Shown: positions 1 to 9,475, numbered from the stretch's first letter. The stretch: DNA of 64,000 nucleotides from Parabacteroides goldsteinii DSM 19448 = WAL 12034 (GCF_000969835.1 NZ_KQ033914.1:319909-383908), one strand, 5' to 3'. The notes: generated from the letters alone by a model not told the origin. A program made the numbers and translations.

Positions 1-708
1 GCCGGACTTTTTATGGCTTCGTTGCTTTGGCTTCGTTATTACGGGCGGTTGAAAATTGCTTTTCGTTGGCGGGAGATAATCGGCAAGACAGCTATGAAGC
101 GTTTCTTTCAGGTGAATAGCGATATCTTTTTCCGTACATTATGTTTGGTGGCCGTCACTACCTTTTTTACATCGACAGGTGCACGGCAGGGAGATGTCGT
201 ATTGGCTGTTAATACGTTGTTGATGCAGCTGTTTACACTATTTTCCTATATAATGGACGGCTTTGCCTATGCCGGCGAAGCGATGACCGGACGTTATATC
301 GGCGCACGAAACAATACTGGATTACAAAGGATGATTCGTCTGCTATTCCGTTGGGGATGGGGATTGTCGTTGTCTTTTACGATTCTATATATGATAGGTG
401 GACAAGATTTTCTGGGATTGTTGACGAATGATACAACAGTCATTAATGCTGCCGGAAGTTATTGTTATTGGGTTTTGGCTATTCCTTTGGCCGGCTTTGC
501 CGCTTTCCTTTGGGACGGTATCCTGATTGGTGCAACAGCTACCCGGTTGATGCTTTATTCGATGCTGGTGGCTTCGGGAATGTTCTTCCTGATCTATTAT
601 ATCTTTTATGCCTTAATGGGAAACCATGCCTTATGGATGGCATTCCTGATCTATTTATCATTAAGAGGGATTATGCAATGGATATTATGGCATTCTTCTC
701 ATCGGTAA
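1..708 (+). CDS. MATE family efflux transporter, C-terminal part
   Basis: This reading frame is open at the window edge, so only the C-terminal 235 residues or so are present; the first ATG at 13 is probably internal. The protein is strongly hydrophobic with several membrane helices. The stretch around residues 60-100 (a GDVVLAVNTLLMQ-like segment, then GFAYAGEAMTGRYIGARN) is typical of the second half of DinF/NorM-type MATE transporters, which export cationic drugs or metabolites in exchange for Na+ or H+ across the inner membrane. It ends about 10 bp before a strong hairpin terminator and converges with the acyl-CoA dehydrogenase gene. The substrate cannot be told from sequence. Confidence 0.85.
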   Translation, partial: AGLFMASLLWLRYYGRLKIAFRWREIIGKTAMKRFFQVNSDIFFRTLCLVAVTTFFTSTGARQGDVVLAVNTLLMQLFTLFSYIMDGFAYAGEAMTGRYIGARNNTGLQRMIRLLFRWGWGLSLSFTILYMIGGQDFLGLLTNDTTVINAAGSYCYWVLAIPLAGFAAFLWDGILIGATATRLMLYSMLVASGMFFLIYYIFYALMGNHALWMAFLIYLSLRGIMQWILWHSSHR

Positions 709-714
709 TATCTG

Positions 715-757
715 AAAAAAGCCGGATATCATCTTTATTCTGATATCCGGCTTTTTT
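715..757. terminator. Bidirectional intrinsic terminator
   Basis: The 10-bp arms GCCGGATATC (721-730) and GATATCCGGC (742-751) pair perfectly. An A run lies on the left and a T run on the right, so the hairpin can end both the rightward MATE gene and the leftward acyl-CoA dehydrogenase operon. Confidence 0.85.
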
Positions 758-774
758 ATGGAGAGACAATATTA

Positions 775-2481
775 TTATTGTCTGTAGTTTACTAATTCGT
801 CAGCGTTGAACTTTTCGATGAAGCTGTTGTGTTTTTCTACTTCAGCTTCTGCATAGTTCAAGTATACAATGGCTGATTTGTTGAATAATTCGGGTGCTTT
901 GGTTGCATCCTGGATCAACAGGTGAGCCATGACGCAGTCGGCAGCCATTTCATAAAGGCGGCGGGCAACGAAGTCCAGTAATTCCTGATTTTGTGCTTCC
1001 TTCACTTTGTTCATGCATGCTTCGAGCCTGTTGGCCATTTCTACCAGTCGTGCTTTCAGCGGTTCCATTTCCGCAGAACATGGGATGGCTTCGAATTCGC
1101 GGATGGTTGCCAGATAAGAACCGTTTGTTACATAACGGATAGCGGCAACTGTCTGCAACTGGGTCGTACCTTCGTAGATTGAAGTGATACGGGCATCACG
1201 ATAAATACGCTGGCAAGCATATTCCAACATGAAACCTGATCCGCCGTGAATCTGGATACAGTCGTACGCATTCTGGTTGGCGTATTCAGAGTTCATACCT
1301 TTTGCCAACGGGGTGAATGAATCAGCCAGTTTTGCATATTTCTTCTGTTCCTGACGTTCTTCCGGAGTCAGTTTGCGTTCGTGTGAAATATCATCCAGCG
1401 CTTTGTAGATATCCACATAGCGTGAAGTCTGATACAACAGTGCACGACCGGCATCCAGCTTCGCTTTCATAATAGACAGCATATCGTAAACTGCCGGGAA
1501 GTCAATGATTGCTTTGCCGAACTGTTTACGTTCTTTGGCATAAGCCATTCCTTCATTGTAGGCAGCCTGGCTCAAACCGACAGACTGTGCTGCGATACCC
1601 AGGCGGGCACCGTTCATCAACGCCATAACATATTTGATCAAACCTAATTTGCGGTCGCCGCAAAGTTCGGCTTTTGCATTCTTGTAAACCAATTCGCAAG
1701 TAGGAGAGCCGTGGATACCTAACTTGTTTTCAATGCGGCGAACGTCTACACCACCCTGCTTCTTGTCGTAGATGAACATAGACAAACCACGTCCGTCTTT
1801 CGTTCCTTCTTCCGAACGGGCCAGTACCAGGTGAAGGTCTGCATCACCATTGGTGATAAATCGTTTTACACCATTCAGGCGCCAGCAGTTTTCTTTTTCG
1901 TCGAAGGTAGCTTTCAGCATGACGGATTGTAAATCAGAACCGGCATCCGGCTCGGTCAGGTCCATAGACATGGTTTCTCCGGCGCAGATACGCGGGATGA
2001 AACGGTTATGCTGGTCTTCGTTTCCGAATTCATATAATGTTTCGATACAATCCTGTAGAGACCAGATGTTTCCGAATCCGGCATCGGCGGCGGCAACGAT
2101 TTCGGCACACATGGTGTACGGAGTGATCGGGAAGTTCAAACCACCGAAACGACGCGGCATGGTCATTCCGTTCAGGCCGGCTTTCACCATGGCATCCAGG
2201 TTCTGTTTTGTTCCGGAAGCATATTCCACACGTCCGTTAGCGCAGTGAGGACCTTCTTCGTCAACACCTTCGGCGTTGGGAGCAATGATCTCTCCGGTGA
2301 TTTCCCCGGTGATTTCAAGCACTTTATCGAATGAATCCATTGCATCGGCATAATCCTGCGGTGCGTAATCGAACTCTTCTTTATCTCTGTAATTGCGTTC
2401 TTTCAGTTCGCAAATACGTTCCATCATCGGATTGTTCAAGTGATACTTGAGTTCCGGTATGTCTGTATAATAATTTGCCAT
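775..2481 (-). CDS. Acyl-CoA dehydrogenase family protein
   Basis: A 568-residue flavoenzyme of the acyl-CoA dehydrogenase superfamily, expected to oxidise a CoA thioester (or reduce an enoyl-CoA) with FAD and pass electrons to the ETF encoded directly upstream. Visible signatures are LTEPDAGSDLQ near residue 175, the FITNGD segment shortly after, and IYEGTTQLQ near residue 435, where the Glu matches the catalytic base of medium-chain enzymes. At 568 residues it is longer than the usual 380, with an extra C-terminal helical region, as in the larger Bacteroidales members. It is the last gene of the operon, 4 bp after etfA. The substrate chain length is unknown. Confidence 0.92.
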   Translation of the reverse strand: MANYYTDIPELKYHLNNPMMERICELKERNYRDKEEFDYAPQDYADAMDSFDKVLEITGEITGEIIAPNAEGVDEEGPHCANGRVEYASGTKQNLDAMVKAGLNGMTMPRRFGGLNFPITPYTMCAEIVAAADAGFGNIWSLQDCIETLYEFGNEDQHNRFIPRICAGETMSMDLTEPDAGSDLQSVMLKATFDEKENCWRLNGVKRFITNGDADLHLVLARSEEGTKDGRGLSMFIYDKKQGGVDVRRIENKLGIHGSPTCELVYKNAKAELCGDRKLGLIKYVMALMNGARLGIAAQSVGLSQAAYNEGMAYAKERKQFGKAIIDFPAVYDMLSIMKAKLDAGRALLYQTSRYVDIYKALDDISHERKLTPEERQEQKKYAKLADSFTPLAKGMNSEYANQNAYDCIQIHGGSGFMLEYACQRIYRDARITSIYEGTTQLQTVAAIRYVTNGSYLATIREFEAIPCSAEMEPLKARLVEMANRLEACMNKVKEAQNQELLDFVARRLYEMAADCVMAHLLIQDATKAPELFNKSAIVYLNYAEAEVEKHNSFIEKFNADELVNYRQ

Positions 2482-2485
2482 CTCT

Positions 2486-3505
2486 TTACTTGCTGTTCTG
2501 TTTGTAATATTTAATCATCTTCGGGATCACTTCTTCGACTGTGCCGTTGATAACATAGTCGGCGATCGTGTTGATCGGAGCGTTCTCGTCGTTGTTGATA
2601 GAGATGATGATACCTGCATCCTGCATACCTGCAATGTGCTGTATCTGTCCGGAGATACCGCAAGCGATATATAATTTCGGACGAACTGTTACACCTGTCT
2701 GGCCGATCTGACGGTCATGATCGCAGAAACCGGCATCGACGGCTGCACGGCTGGCACCTACTTCGGCGTGAAGTTCTTTAGCCAGTTCGAACAATTTGTC
2801 GAATCCTTCCCTCGAACCCATTCCGTAACCGCCGGCTATGACGATCGGAGAGCCTTTCAGGTTGTGTTTTGCCTTTTCTACGTGGCGGTCGATCACCTTT
2901 ACTACATAATCCGTTTCCGGAACGAATTTAGCTACGTCGTGCCGGATCACTTCGCCTTTATAATTTGCGTCCAGGATTTCTTTCTTCATCACACCTTCGC
3001 GAACGGTAGCCATCTGGGGACGGTGTTCGGGGTTGATGATGGTGGCAACGATATTACCGCCAAATGCCGGACGGATCTGGTACAGCAGATTTTCGTAAGT
3101 GATACCTGCTCTTTTATCTTCGTGAGGACCGATTTCCAATGAAGTACAGTCGGCAGTCAGACCACTGGTCAGTGCGGATGATACACGCGGACCGAGGTCG
3201 CGGCCAATAACAGTAGCGCCCATCAGGCAGATCTGGGGTTTTTCTTCCTTGAACAGGTTGATCAGTACGGAAGAGTGGGGCAGGGATGTGTAAGGGAACA
3301 AGCCCGGTGCATCGAACACATGCAGTTTGTCGACACCGTAAGGCAACACCTGGCTTTCTACGCCTTCGAGGCCGCTACCGGCAACAATTGCTTCCAGCTG
3401 GCAACCTAACTGATTCGCTAACTTGCGACCTTTGGTCAGAAGTTCGAGACTTACATCGGCAACGGTTGTGCCTTCAATCTCACAATATACAAATACGTTA
3501 TTCAT
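2486..3505 (-). CDS. etfA: Electron transfer flavoprotein subunit alpha
   Basis: A 339-residue ETF alpha subunit. The N-terminal half is the alpha/beta domain shared with EtfB. The C-terminal third carries the FAD-binding signature of the family, with GASRAAVDAGF, QIGQTGVTVRPKLYIACGIS and the QH.AGM...II.IN.D motifs between about residues 245 and 310. It forms a heterodimer with EtfB and accepts electrons from the acyl-CoA dehydrogenase encoded 4 bp downstream. The gaps on both sides are only 4 bp, so the three genes are surely cotranscribed. Confidence 0.95.
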   Translation of the reverse strand: MNNVFVYCEIEGTTVADVSLELLTKGRKLANQLGCQLEAIVAGSGLEGVESQVLPYGVDKLHVFDAPGLFPYTSLPHSSVLINLFKEEKPQICLMGATVIGRDLGPRVSSALTSGLTADCTSLEIGPHEDKRAGITYENLLYQIRPAFGGNIVATIINPEHRPQMATVREGVMKKEILDANYKGEVIRHDVAKFVPETDYVVKVIDRHVEKAKHNLKGSPIVIAGGYGMGSREGFDKLFELAKELHAEVGASRAAVDAGFCDHDRQIGQTGVTVRPKLYIACGISGQIQHIAGMQDAGIIISINNDENAPINTIADYVINGTVEEVIPKMIKYYKQNSK

Positions 3506-3509
3506 AATC

Positions 3510-4418
3510 TTATCCGATGGTATGGTTAGCTAACAGTTCAACAATCATATCTTCTATATCTTTGTCCGAGCCGGTCAGTGTTTTACTTTCCTTTGCCTGG
3601 AACACGATATTTTGTATAGTCTTTACTTTTGTCGGCGAGCCGGATAATCCGCATTGAGACAGGTCGCCGTTCACATCAGCCACACTCCATTCGGGGATGT
3701 TCAGATACGGGCGTGTTTCGTATAGTTCAGGATACTGAATAGCTTGCGGGCCATTGGGGTGGCAGGCTGTCGGTTGAGCCGCTTTTTCCTGTGCTCCCAT
3801 GGCACGTTTGTATTTCTGTACCAGTTTGGCGTTACGCGGACGACAGGGAGCTGCCGAGCCGTTTACTGTGATTACGATAGGCAGCGGGCCTTCTACGGTT
3901 TCCACGCCTCCGTCGATATGACGTTTTACGGTGATACGGCGTGCTGCTTCATCCACGTTCAGGATTTCTTCAGCATAGGTGATTTGTGTCAATCCCAGCT
4001 TTTCAGCTACCTGGGGACCTACCTGTGCAGTATCTCCGTCGATAGCCTGACGGCCACCGATGATAATATCGTACTCGTTAATTTTTTTGATAGCCGTAGC
4101 CAGGGCGTATGATGTTGCCAGTGTATCGGCTCCTGCAAAGGCACGGTCGGTTAACAAAAAGCCGCCGTCTGCTCCGCGGTATAAACCTTCACGGATGATT
4201 TCGGCGGCACGTCCCGGTCCCATAGTCAGTAATGTAACAGTCGATCCGGGGTAGGCATCTTTCAGGCGCAGTGCCTGCTCCAATGCGTTCAGGTCTTCCG
4301 GGTTAAAGATGGCGGGAAGGGCGGCACGGTTTACCGTTCCGTCTTCTTTCATCGCATCCTTTCCCACGTTGCGTGTGTCCGGAACCTGTTTCGCTAAAAC
4401 AATAATTCTTAAACTCAT
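3510..4418 (-). CDS. etfB: Electron transfer flavoprotein subunit beta
   Basis: A 302-residue ETF beta subunit, first gene of the etfBA-dehydrogenase operon. It starts LRIIVLAKQVPDTR, as usual for the family. The segment GGRQAIDGDTAQVGPQVAE (residues about 120-140) contains the DGDTAQVGP form seen in electron-bifurcating ETFs of anaerobes, where mitochondrial-type proteins have a different sequence; the length is also above the roughly 255 of non-bifurcating subunits. This suggests, but does not prove, that the complex couples NADH oxidation to ferredoxin and acyl-CoA chemistry. A promoter with a good -7 and -33 lies 70-100 bp upstream. Confidence 0.94.
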   Translation of the reverse strand: MSLRIIVLAKQVPDTRNVGKDAMKEDGTVNRAALPAIFNPEDLNALEQALRLKDAYPGSTVTLLTMGPGRAAEIIREGLYRGADGGFLLTDRAFAGADTLATSYALATAIKKINEYDIIIGGRQAIDGDTAQVGPQVAEKLGLTQITYAEEILNVDEAARRITVKRHIDGGVETVEGPLPIVITVNGSAAPCRPRNAKLVQKYKRAMGAQEKAAQPTACHPNGPQAIQYPELYETRPYLNIPEWSVADVNGDLSQCGLSGSPTKVKTIQNIVFQAKESKTLTGSDKDIEDMIVELLANHTIG

Positions 4419-4486
4419 ATTAATAGGAATATTAGATTTCTATTGTCTGAAAATTAATTGGTAATTAGTAAAAAAATTACCGATTG

Positions 4487-4516
4487 CAAAAGTAGTCAAA
4501 CATTCTTTATCTCAAA
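4487..4516 (-). promoter_or_regulatory. Bacteroidales promoter of etfBA operon
   Basis: Read on the minus strand, TTTG (4513-4516) is followed after 18 bp by TACTTTTG (4487-4494), matching the Bacteroides primary-sigma consensus TTTG-N(18-21)-TAnnTTTG. The predicted transcription start is about 60 bp upstream of the etfB ATG. Confidence 0.7.
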
Positions 4517-4692
4517 GAACTTTAACCTGAAATCTGCACACTTTAGGGTTTTTTGAGCACCCAGACTGCACCTTTGTTGTTTTTGACATAAGCTGTTCAT
4601 TCGCTATTTTAAGGGAAAAGTTCAATAGTTATGTAATATCCGATTTTTACAAATATTTAAAATGTAAGTTTAAAGAATGCTGAGGTATGGCA

Positions 4693-4729
4693 AATCGAAA
4701 GATTGTACATCTAATCGAAAGATTGTGCA
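4693..4729. repeat. Two 20-bp-spaced AATC-GAAA-GATT units
   Basis: AATCGAAAGATTGTACA at 4693-4709 is repeated with one change at 4713-4729, a period of exactly 20 bp. Each unit is a small hairpin AATC/GATT closing a GAAA loop. It lies about 275 bp upstream of etfB and 170 bp from the invertible segment. Its function is unknown. Confidence 0.6.
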
Positions 4730-4899
4730 AATAATTAAAAGCTGGTTACATATATAATATATGATGAAATAACTTGATGTTTAGTTGATTTTTTTGATGT
4801 GTGCTAAAGTTTTAGTTTTTTATATTTAGATAATTTCGGGAGAAACTATCATACCTGTATGGAAGATTATATAACCATATTTTTTCATCTGAGTTACTG

Positions 4900-5228
4900 T
4901 AGTCTTAGCAGAACTATGGTATTGTTTTAGGTTATTTAATTAACAATGCAAAAATACAGAGCTTTCTAAGAAGAGAAAATAGACTTTCATTCTTTGATGA
5001 TGGATTATCTTTCGAAACAGCTGATAAAGTACAAATAAATATAAACTTTCAAAATCTGTATTTCAAAATATTTAATTTGAGATTGTAATGTTTATTCAGT
5101 TGTTTGATGTGTTTATTTTCAAAGAATGAGTTGAGATATCCAATCTGAGTTTTATTGTCATAATATACGACTTCTATTGAATAAACTTCCAGAATATGTA
5201 GATGGATACCATAGTTCTGCTAAGACTA
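4900..5228. promoter_or_regulatory. Candidate invertible promoter segment
   Basis: A perfect 23-bp inverted repeat bounds this 329-bp AT-rich segment: left arm 4900-4922 (core TAGCAGAACTATGGTAT), right arm 5206-5228 (core ATACCATAGTTCTGCTA). There is no ORF inside. The only exact TAnnTTTG box found inside, TATTTTTG on the minus strand at 4949-4956, points away from the surface-glycan operon, so the present state would be OFF for the genes at 5305 onward. After inversion the box would sit at about 5172-5179, facing the gene at 5305 with a leader near 120 nt. Phase-variable promoters upstream of SusCD loci are well known in Bacteroidales. No recombinase gene is in the window. Confidence 0.75.
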
Positions 5229-5304
5229 TTGCTTTTTTTAGGTTGTAGGATTTACAATATTTAATACAAACCAGAAAGATTAGTCTTTCACAATTTGAGC
5301 TATT

Positions 5305-6054
5305 ATGCAAAACAAATTAAAAGGATGGATCGTACCCAATAGTGTGACGAAAGATCCCAATGACAAGATTCTGATTCTTGATGCTGCCGGAAATGTTGGT
5401 CTTGAACAGGTGTACAAAGAAATGCGGGAAGAGGATACCGGTTTAAGACAAGAAACACTGGTACACGTTGTTAGCCTTTACGAACGTATCATAGCCCGTT
5501 TTCTGATGAATGGTTACAATGTTAATACCGGATTGTTTTATGCGGTTCCACGTTTTACCGGTCTGATAGAAGGAGGACGTTGGAATCCTGAAAAGAACAG
5601 TATTTATGTATCCTTCAATCAGGATAAAGTATTGCGGGAAGAAATGGCCAAAACCCAGGTGGTTATACAAGGTGAGAAAAATGATGTCATGTATATCCTG
5701 GAAACAGAAGACAAGAAAACCAAATTGAAAGATGGTAGTATGACTCCCGGACGGAATTTTGTGATTCGCGGTGCATATTTGAAGGTTGTAGGTGATGATG
5801 CTTCCGTGGGTATCGTTATTCGTAATAAGGAGAACGATACTGTGACAAAAGTGACTGAGGATATGTTTGCTACTAATAACCCTTCGGAGCTGATCTTTTT
5901 AGTCCCTACTGAACTGACCGACGGCGAATATGAACTGACCGTAACCACACAATATACAAAAGGTACAGGAATAACCTTGAAAACCCCTCGTTCTGTCTCG
6001 ATTCCGGTACATGTAGGAACGGGAGGAGGAAGCGACCGTCCGGAGATTGAATAA
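5305..6054 (+). CDS. HU-like DNA-binding domain / DUF4469 protein
   Basis: A 249-residue protein without signal peptide. Residues 1 to about 120 resemble the HU/IHF-like DNA-binding domain found in Bacteroidales DUF4469 proteins, and residues about 125-235 the Ig-fold DUF4469 domain, with alternating beta strands and PTELTDGEYELTVTTQYTKG near the end. The tail is GTGGGSDRPEIE, a Gly-rich linker plus a motif shared with the unrelated protein at 45185. It is the first gene downstream of the inverted-repeat segment and lies 167 bp before susC. It could be a chromatin-type regulator of the locus; that is inference. The family assignment is from recall of the domain pattern. Confidence 0.75.
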   Translation: MQNKLKGWIVPNSVTKDPNDKILILDAAGNVGLEQVYKEMREEDTGLRQETLVHVVSLYERIIARFLMNGYNVNTGLFYAVPRFTGLIEGGRWNPEKNSIYVSFNQDKVLREEMAKTQVVIQGEKNDVMYILETEDKKTKLKDGSMTPGRNFVIRGAYLKVVGDDASVGIVIRNKENDTVTKVTEDMFATNNPSELIFLVPTELTDGEYELTVTTQYTKGTGITLKTPRSVSIPVHVGTGGGSDRPEIE

Positions 6055-6090
6055 TTTTATCGCAATAGAATATTTTACTGTCTTTTATCT

Positions 6091-6159
6091 GGAGATACCG
6101 TTATCGCCATGCCGGAGACAGTATTGCCTCCATACAGGAGATAGTACTGTCTCTTCACG
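6091..6159. repeat. Three 23-bp palindromic units
   Basis: Three consecutive 23-bp units begin with GGAGA(T/C)A at 6091, 6114 and 6137. Each contains its own symmetry: GATA-CCGT-TATC, GGAG...CTCC, and GAGATAGTACTGTCTC. The arms differ between units but stay self-complementary. Units 2 and 3 can also pair with each other (GAGACAGTA with TACTGTCTC). The array sits in the leader between the DUF4469 gene and susC. Confidence 0.65.
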
Positions 6160-6221
6160 GAAGTAAGACTTAGAGAAAGAGAAGATAACCTAATTTATAT
6201 TTATCCTAAAAATTATACATT

Positions 6222-9200
6222 ATGAAGCAAAAAGTACTCTTAGGACTTTTTGTCTCCCTGCCATTTGTTTGTACAATTCCGGTATTTGCTGCCGGAAATA
6301 TACCTGCAACAGAGAAGAGAGACATTCAAATTAGTCGCTATGATGAGGAAAAAAACAGGATGGAACCGTTAGTCGGCCTTGTTTTACAGAACTCGAAAAA
6401 AGTAAAAGGTAAGATTTCTGACACCGGTGGTGATCCGCTACCTGGTGCTACTGTGCAAATCAAAGGAAGTACGAAAGGTGTGATTGCTGACGTAGATGGA
6501 AATTTCGAGTTCGATGGAGTTAATACCAATGCGGTACTGGTTGTTTCCTTCATTGGTATGGAAACGAAAGAATTGACTTATAAGGGAGAGGGGTTCCTGA
6601 ATATCGTGATGGAGCCGAAAGCAGATGAGTTGGAAGAAGTAACGGTTGTTGCTTTTGCCAAGCAGAAAAAAGAAAGCGTGGTTTCTGCCATCACAACGGT
6701 AAAACCGGCAGAACTGAAAATTCCGAGTAGTAACTTGACCACAGCCTTTGCCGGTCGTGTAGCAGGTTTGATTTCTTATCAGACAAGTGGTGAACCAGGG
6801 CAGGATAATGCCAACTTCTTTATTCGCGGTATCACGACTTTTGGAGCAGATGCGAAAAAAGATCCTTTGATTCTGATTGACGGAATCGAATTGAGTACCG
6901 ATGACCTGGCTCGTTTGAACACCGATGACATCGCCAGCTTTACAATCATGAAAGATGCAACGGCTACAGCATTGTATGGTGCGCGTGGTGCAAATGGTGT
7001 TATCTCCGTAACAACAAAAGAAGGACGTGAAGGTAAGGTCGCAGTGAATGTCCGTATTGAAAATTCATTTTCTACTCCTACCAGCCGGGTCGATCAAGCG
7101 GATCCGGTTACCTACATGCGGATGCAGAATGAGGCAATTAAAACACGTGATCCGTTGGGGTTAGCTTTATATTCTCAGGAAAAGATAACCATGACTGAAC
7201 GTGGGTTATATCCGGATATTTTCCCTTCGACAGACTGGTATAGCACCATGTTCAAAGATTTGACTATGAATCAGCGTGCAAATATCAGTGTGAGTGGTGG
7301 CGGTACGGTTGCTCGTTATTATGTGGCGGCCAATATGACACGGGATAATGGAAATGTGAAGGTTGATAAACGTAATAATTTCAACTCGAATATCAATTTG
7401 ATGAAATATACGATTCGTTCGAATGTGAATGTGAACCTGACTAAAACGACGGAGCTGGTTTTGCGAATGAGTGCTGCGTTTGATGATTATTCAGGGCCTA
7501 TTGGCGGTGGTAGTGGTATGTATACTCATGTGATGCAGGCTAATCCTGTTTTGTTTAAACCATATTATGAACCGGATGAAAAATATGCCCATGCTAATCA
7601 TATTTTATTTGGTAATTATGGAAGTGCTAACTATGTTAATCCTTATGCGCAGGCTTTAAGAGGTTATAATGAGTACAGTAAGAATACGATGCTGACACAA
7701 TTTGTGTTGAATCAGGATTTGAAAATGATAACAGAGGGTTTGACGGCTAGTGTGCTTGTCAATATGGATCGTTATTCAGAATATTCTGTAAATCGTGCAT
7801 ATAAACCATTTTATTATAGCATAGGATCTTATGATTTGCAGGCAAATTCTTATAAGTTGAATCGTTTAAATCCTAACGATGGTACGGAATGGATTAATTA
7901 CGAACCAGGGCAGCGCTATATAAACAGTAGTATCTATTTGGAAGGAAAAGCAGAATATACCCGTTTATTTAATGATAAACATAATGTGAATGCTCTGTTG
8001 GTTTATACGATGCGCAATCAGAAATCCGGTATTGCGGATAATCTTCAATTGTCATTACCTTATAGAAATATAGGTTTAGCCGGTCGTTTGGCTTATAACT
8101 TCGATTCTCGTTATTTCGGAGAGTTTACTTTTGGTTATAATGGATCGGAACGTTTTTCGAAGAATAACCGTTGGGGATTCTTCCCATCAGGGGCATTGGG
8201 ATGGATGGTCTCTAATGAAGCGTTTTTTGAACCGTTAAAGGATGTATTTTCTCAATTTAAATTTAAGGGTTCTTATGGTATGTCCGGTCAGGACCAGATA
8301 GGAAGTGGAAATGATCGTTTTTATTACTTGTCGGATGTAAATATGAATGCAGACCGTAAAGTTAACTGGGGTACACAGATGAATTATAATCCCGGTGCTA
8401 TTAGCTTCAATCGTTATGCCAATGATCAGATCGGTTGGGAGACTTCTTATAAAATGAATGTCGGATTAGAGGCTACGACAACTTTCGGTTTATCTGCTAA
8501 TGTGGAGTATTTTACGGAACGTCGTGAGAATATATTGTTGGATCGTGTGATTCCTGCTACAATGGGTATCCTTCCGGCTGTAAAGGCTAACCTGGGAAAG
8601 GCAAAAGGGCATGGTGTCGATATGGAATTGAATTATGAGAAGAGTTTCAACAAAGACTGGTGGATGACAGGACGCGGTACTTTTACCTATGCCACGAGTG
8701 AAGCGGTAGAGTGGGAAGAACCGGATTATAGCTCTACTCCCTGGTTGTCAAAGATCGGAAAGTCTTTAGGACAGGAATGGGGATATATTGCAGAACGATT
8801 GTTTATTGACGATGAGGAAGTAAAAAACTCTCCGACACAGTTCGGTAACTATATGGCGGGAGATATCAAATATCGTGATGTGAATGGAGATGGTAAAATT
8901 TCAGAGTTGGATAAGGTTCCCATCGGTTATCCTACGACACCGGAGATCAATTATGGCTTTGGACTTTCTGTCGGCTATAAAGGACTGGATGCCTCTTTCT
9001 TTTTTCAAGGATCAGCCCGTCAGTCTTTCTGGCTTGACCAAAAGAAAATCACTCCGTTTATGGACGCTAATTCCGGTCAAAGTGATGACGATGGTTTGAA
9101 AGGTGAAAACCAGGTTTTGCAAGTAATTGCCGATAGTTATTGGTCGGAGAACAACCGTAATCCGTATGCATTCTGGCCCAGATTGTCGAATCAGTCTGTT

Positions 9201-9455
9201 GAAAACAACAACCAAAAGAGTACGTGGTTCATGCAGGATGCGACGTTCCTTCGTTTGAAATCTGTAGAAGTAGGTTATACTGTACCACAGATGTTAACAA
9301 AGAAAGTTAAGGTACAAAACTTACGTGTGTACGTAAGTGGAACAAACTTATTATGCTGGAGTAAATTCAAACTGTGGGATCCGGAAATGGCAGGAAACGG
9401 TTTGGGATATCCGATACAACGCGTCATTAATGTAGGTATTAATTTAGGATTCTAA
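6222..9455 (+). CDS. SusC/RagA-family TonB-dependent outer-membrane transporter
   Basis: A 1077-residue outer-membrane glycan importer. Residues 1-24 form a signal peptide. A short extension without an STN domain follows, then a carboxypeptidase-regulatory-like domain (about 57-145, KGKISDTGGDPLPGATV...), the family hallmark EEVTVVAFAKQKK (about 140), the plug (about 150-260, ending KDATATALYGARGANGVISVTTK), and the 22-strand barrel finishing with Phe. It pairs with the SusD protein 20 bp downstream; the TonB system energises uptake of an oligosaccharide. The lack of an STN domain means it is not itself an anti-sigma-signalling transducer, consistent with no ECF sigma gene nearby. Ligand unknown. 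Confidence 0.97.
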   Translation: MKQKVLLGLFVSLPFVCTIPVFAAGNIPATEKRDIQISRYDEEKNRMEPLVGLVLQNSKKVKGKISDTGGDPLPGATVQIKGSTKGVIADVDGNFEFDGVNTNAVLVVSFIGMETKELTYKGEGFLNIVMEPKADELEEVTVVAFAKQKKESVVSAITTVKPAELKIPSSNLTTAFAGRVAGLISYQTSGEPGQDNANFFIRGITTFGADAKKDPLILIDGIELSTDDLARLNTDDIASFTIMKDATATALYGARGANGVISVTTKEGREGKVAVNVRIENSFSTPTSRVDQADPVTYMRMQNEAIKTRDPLGLALYSQEKITMTERGLYPDIFPSTDWYSTMFKDLTMNQRANISVSGGGTVARYYVAANMTRDNGNVKVDKRNNFNSNINLMKYTIRSNVNVNLTKTTELVLRMSAAFDDYSGPIGGGSGMYTHVMQANPVLFKPYYEPDEKYAHANHILFGNYGSANYVNPYAQALRGYNEYSKNTMLTQFVLNQDLKMITEGLTASVLVNMDRYSEYSVNRAYKPFYYSIGSYDLQANSYKLNRLNPNDGTEWINYEPGQRYINSSIYLEGKAEYTRLFNDKHNVNALLVYTMRNQKSGIADNLQLSLPYRNIGLAGRLAYNFDSRYFGEFTFGYNGSERFSKNNRWGFFPSGALGWMVSNEAFFEPLKDVFSQFKFKGSYGMSGQDQIGSGNDRFYYLSDVNMNADRKVNWGTQMNYNPGAISFNRYANDQIGWETSYKMNVGLEATTTFGLSANVEYFTERRENILLDRVIPATMGILPAVKANLGKAKGHGVDMELNYEKSFNKDWWMTGRGTFTYATSEAVEWEEPDYSSTPWLSKIGKSLGQEWGYIAERLFIDDEEVKNSPTQFGNYMAGDIKYRDVNGDGKISELDKVPIGYPTTPEINYGFGLSVGYKGLDASFFFQGSARQSFWLDQKKITPFMDANSGQSDDDGLKGENQVLQVIADSYWSENNRNPYAFWPRLSNQSVENNNQKSTWFMQDATFLRLKSVEVGYTVPQMLTKKVKVQNLRVYVSGTNLLCWSKFKLWDPEMAGNGLGYPIQRVINVGINLGF

Positions 9456-9475
9456 AACAAGAAAAATAGTACAAT

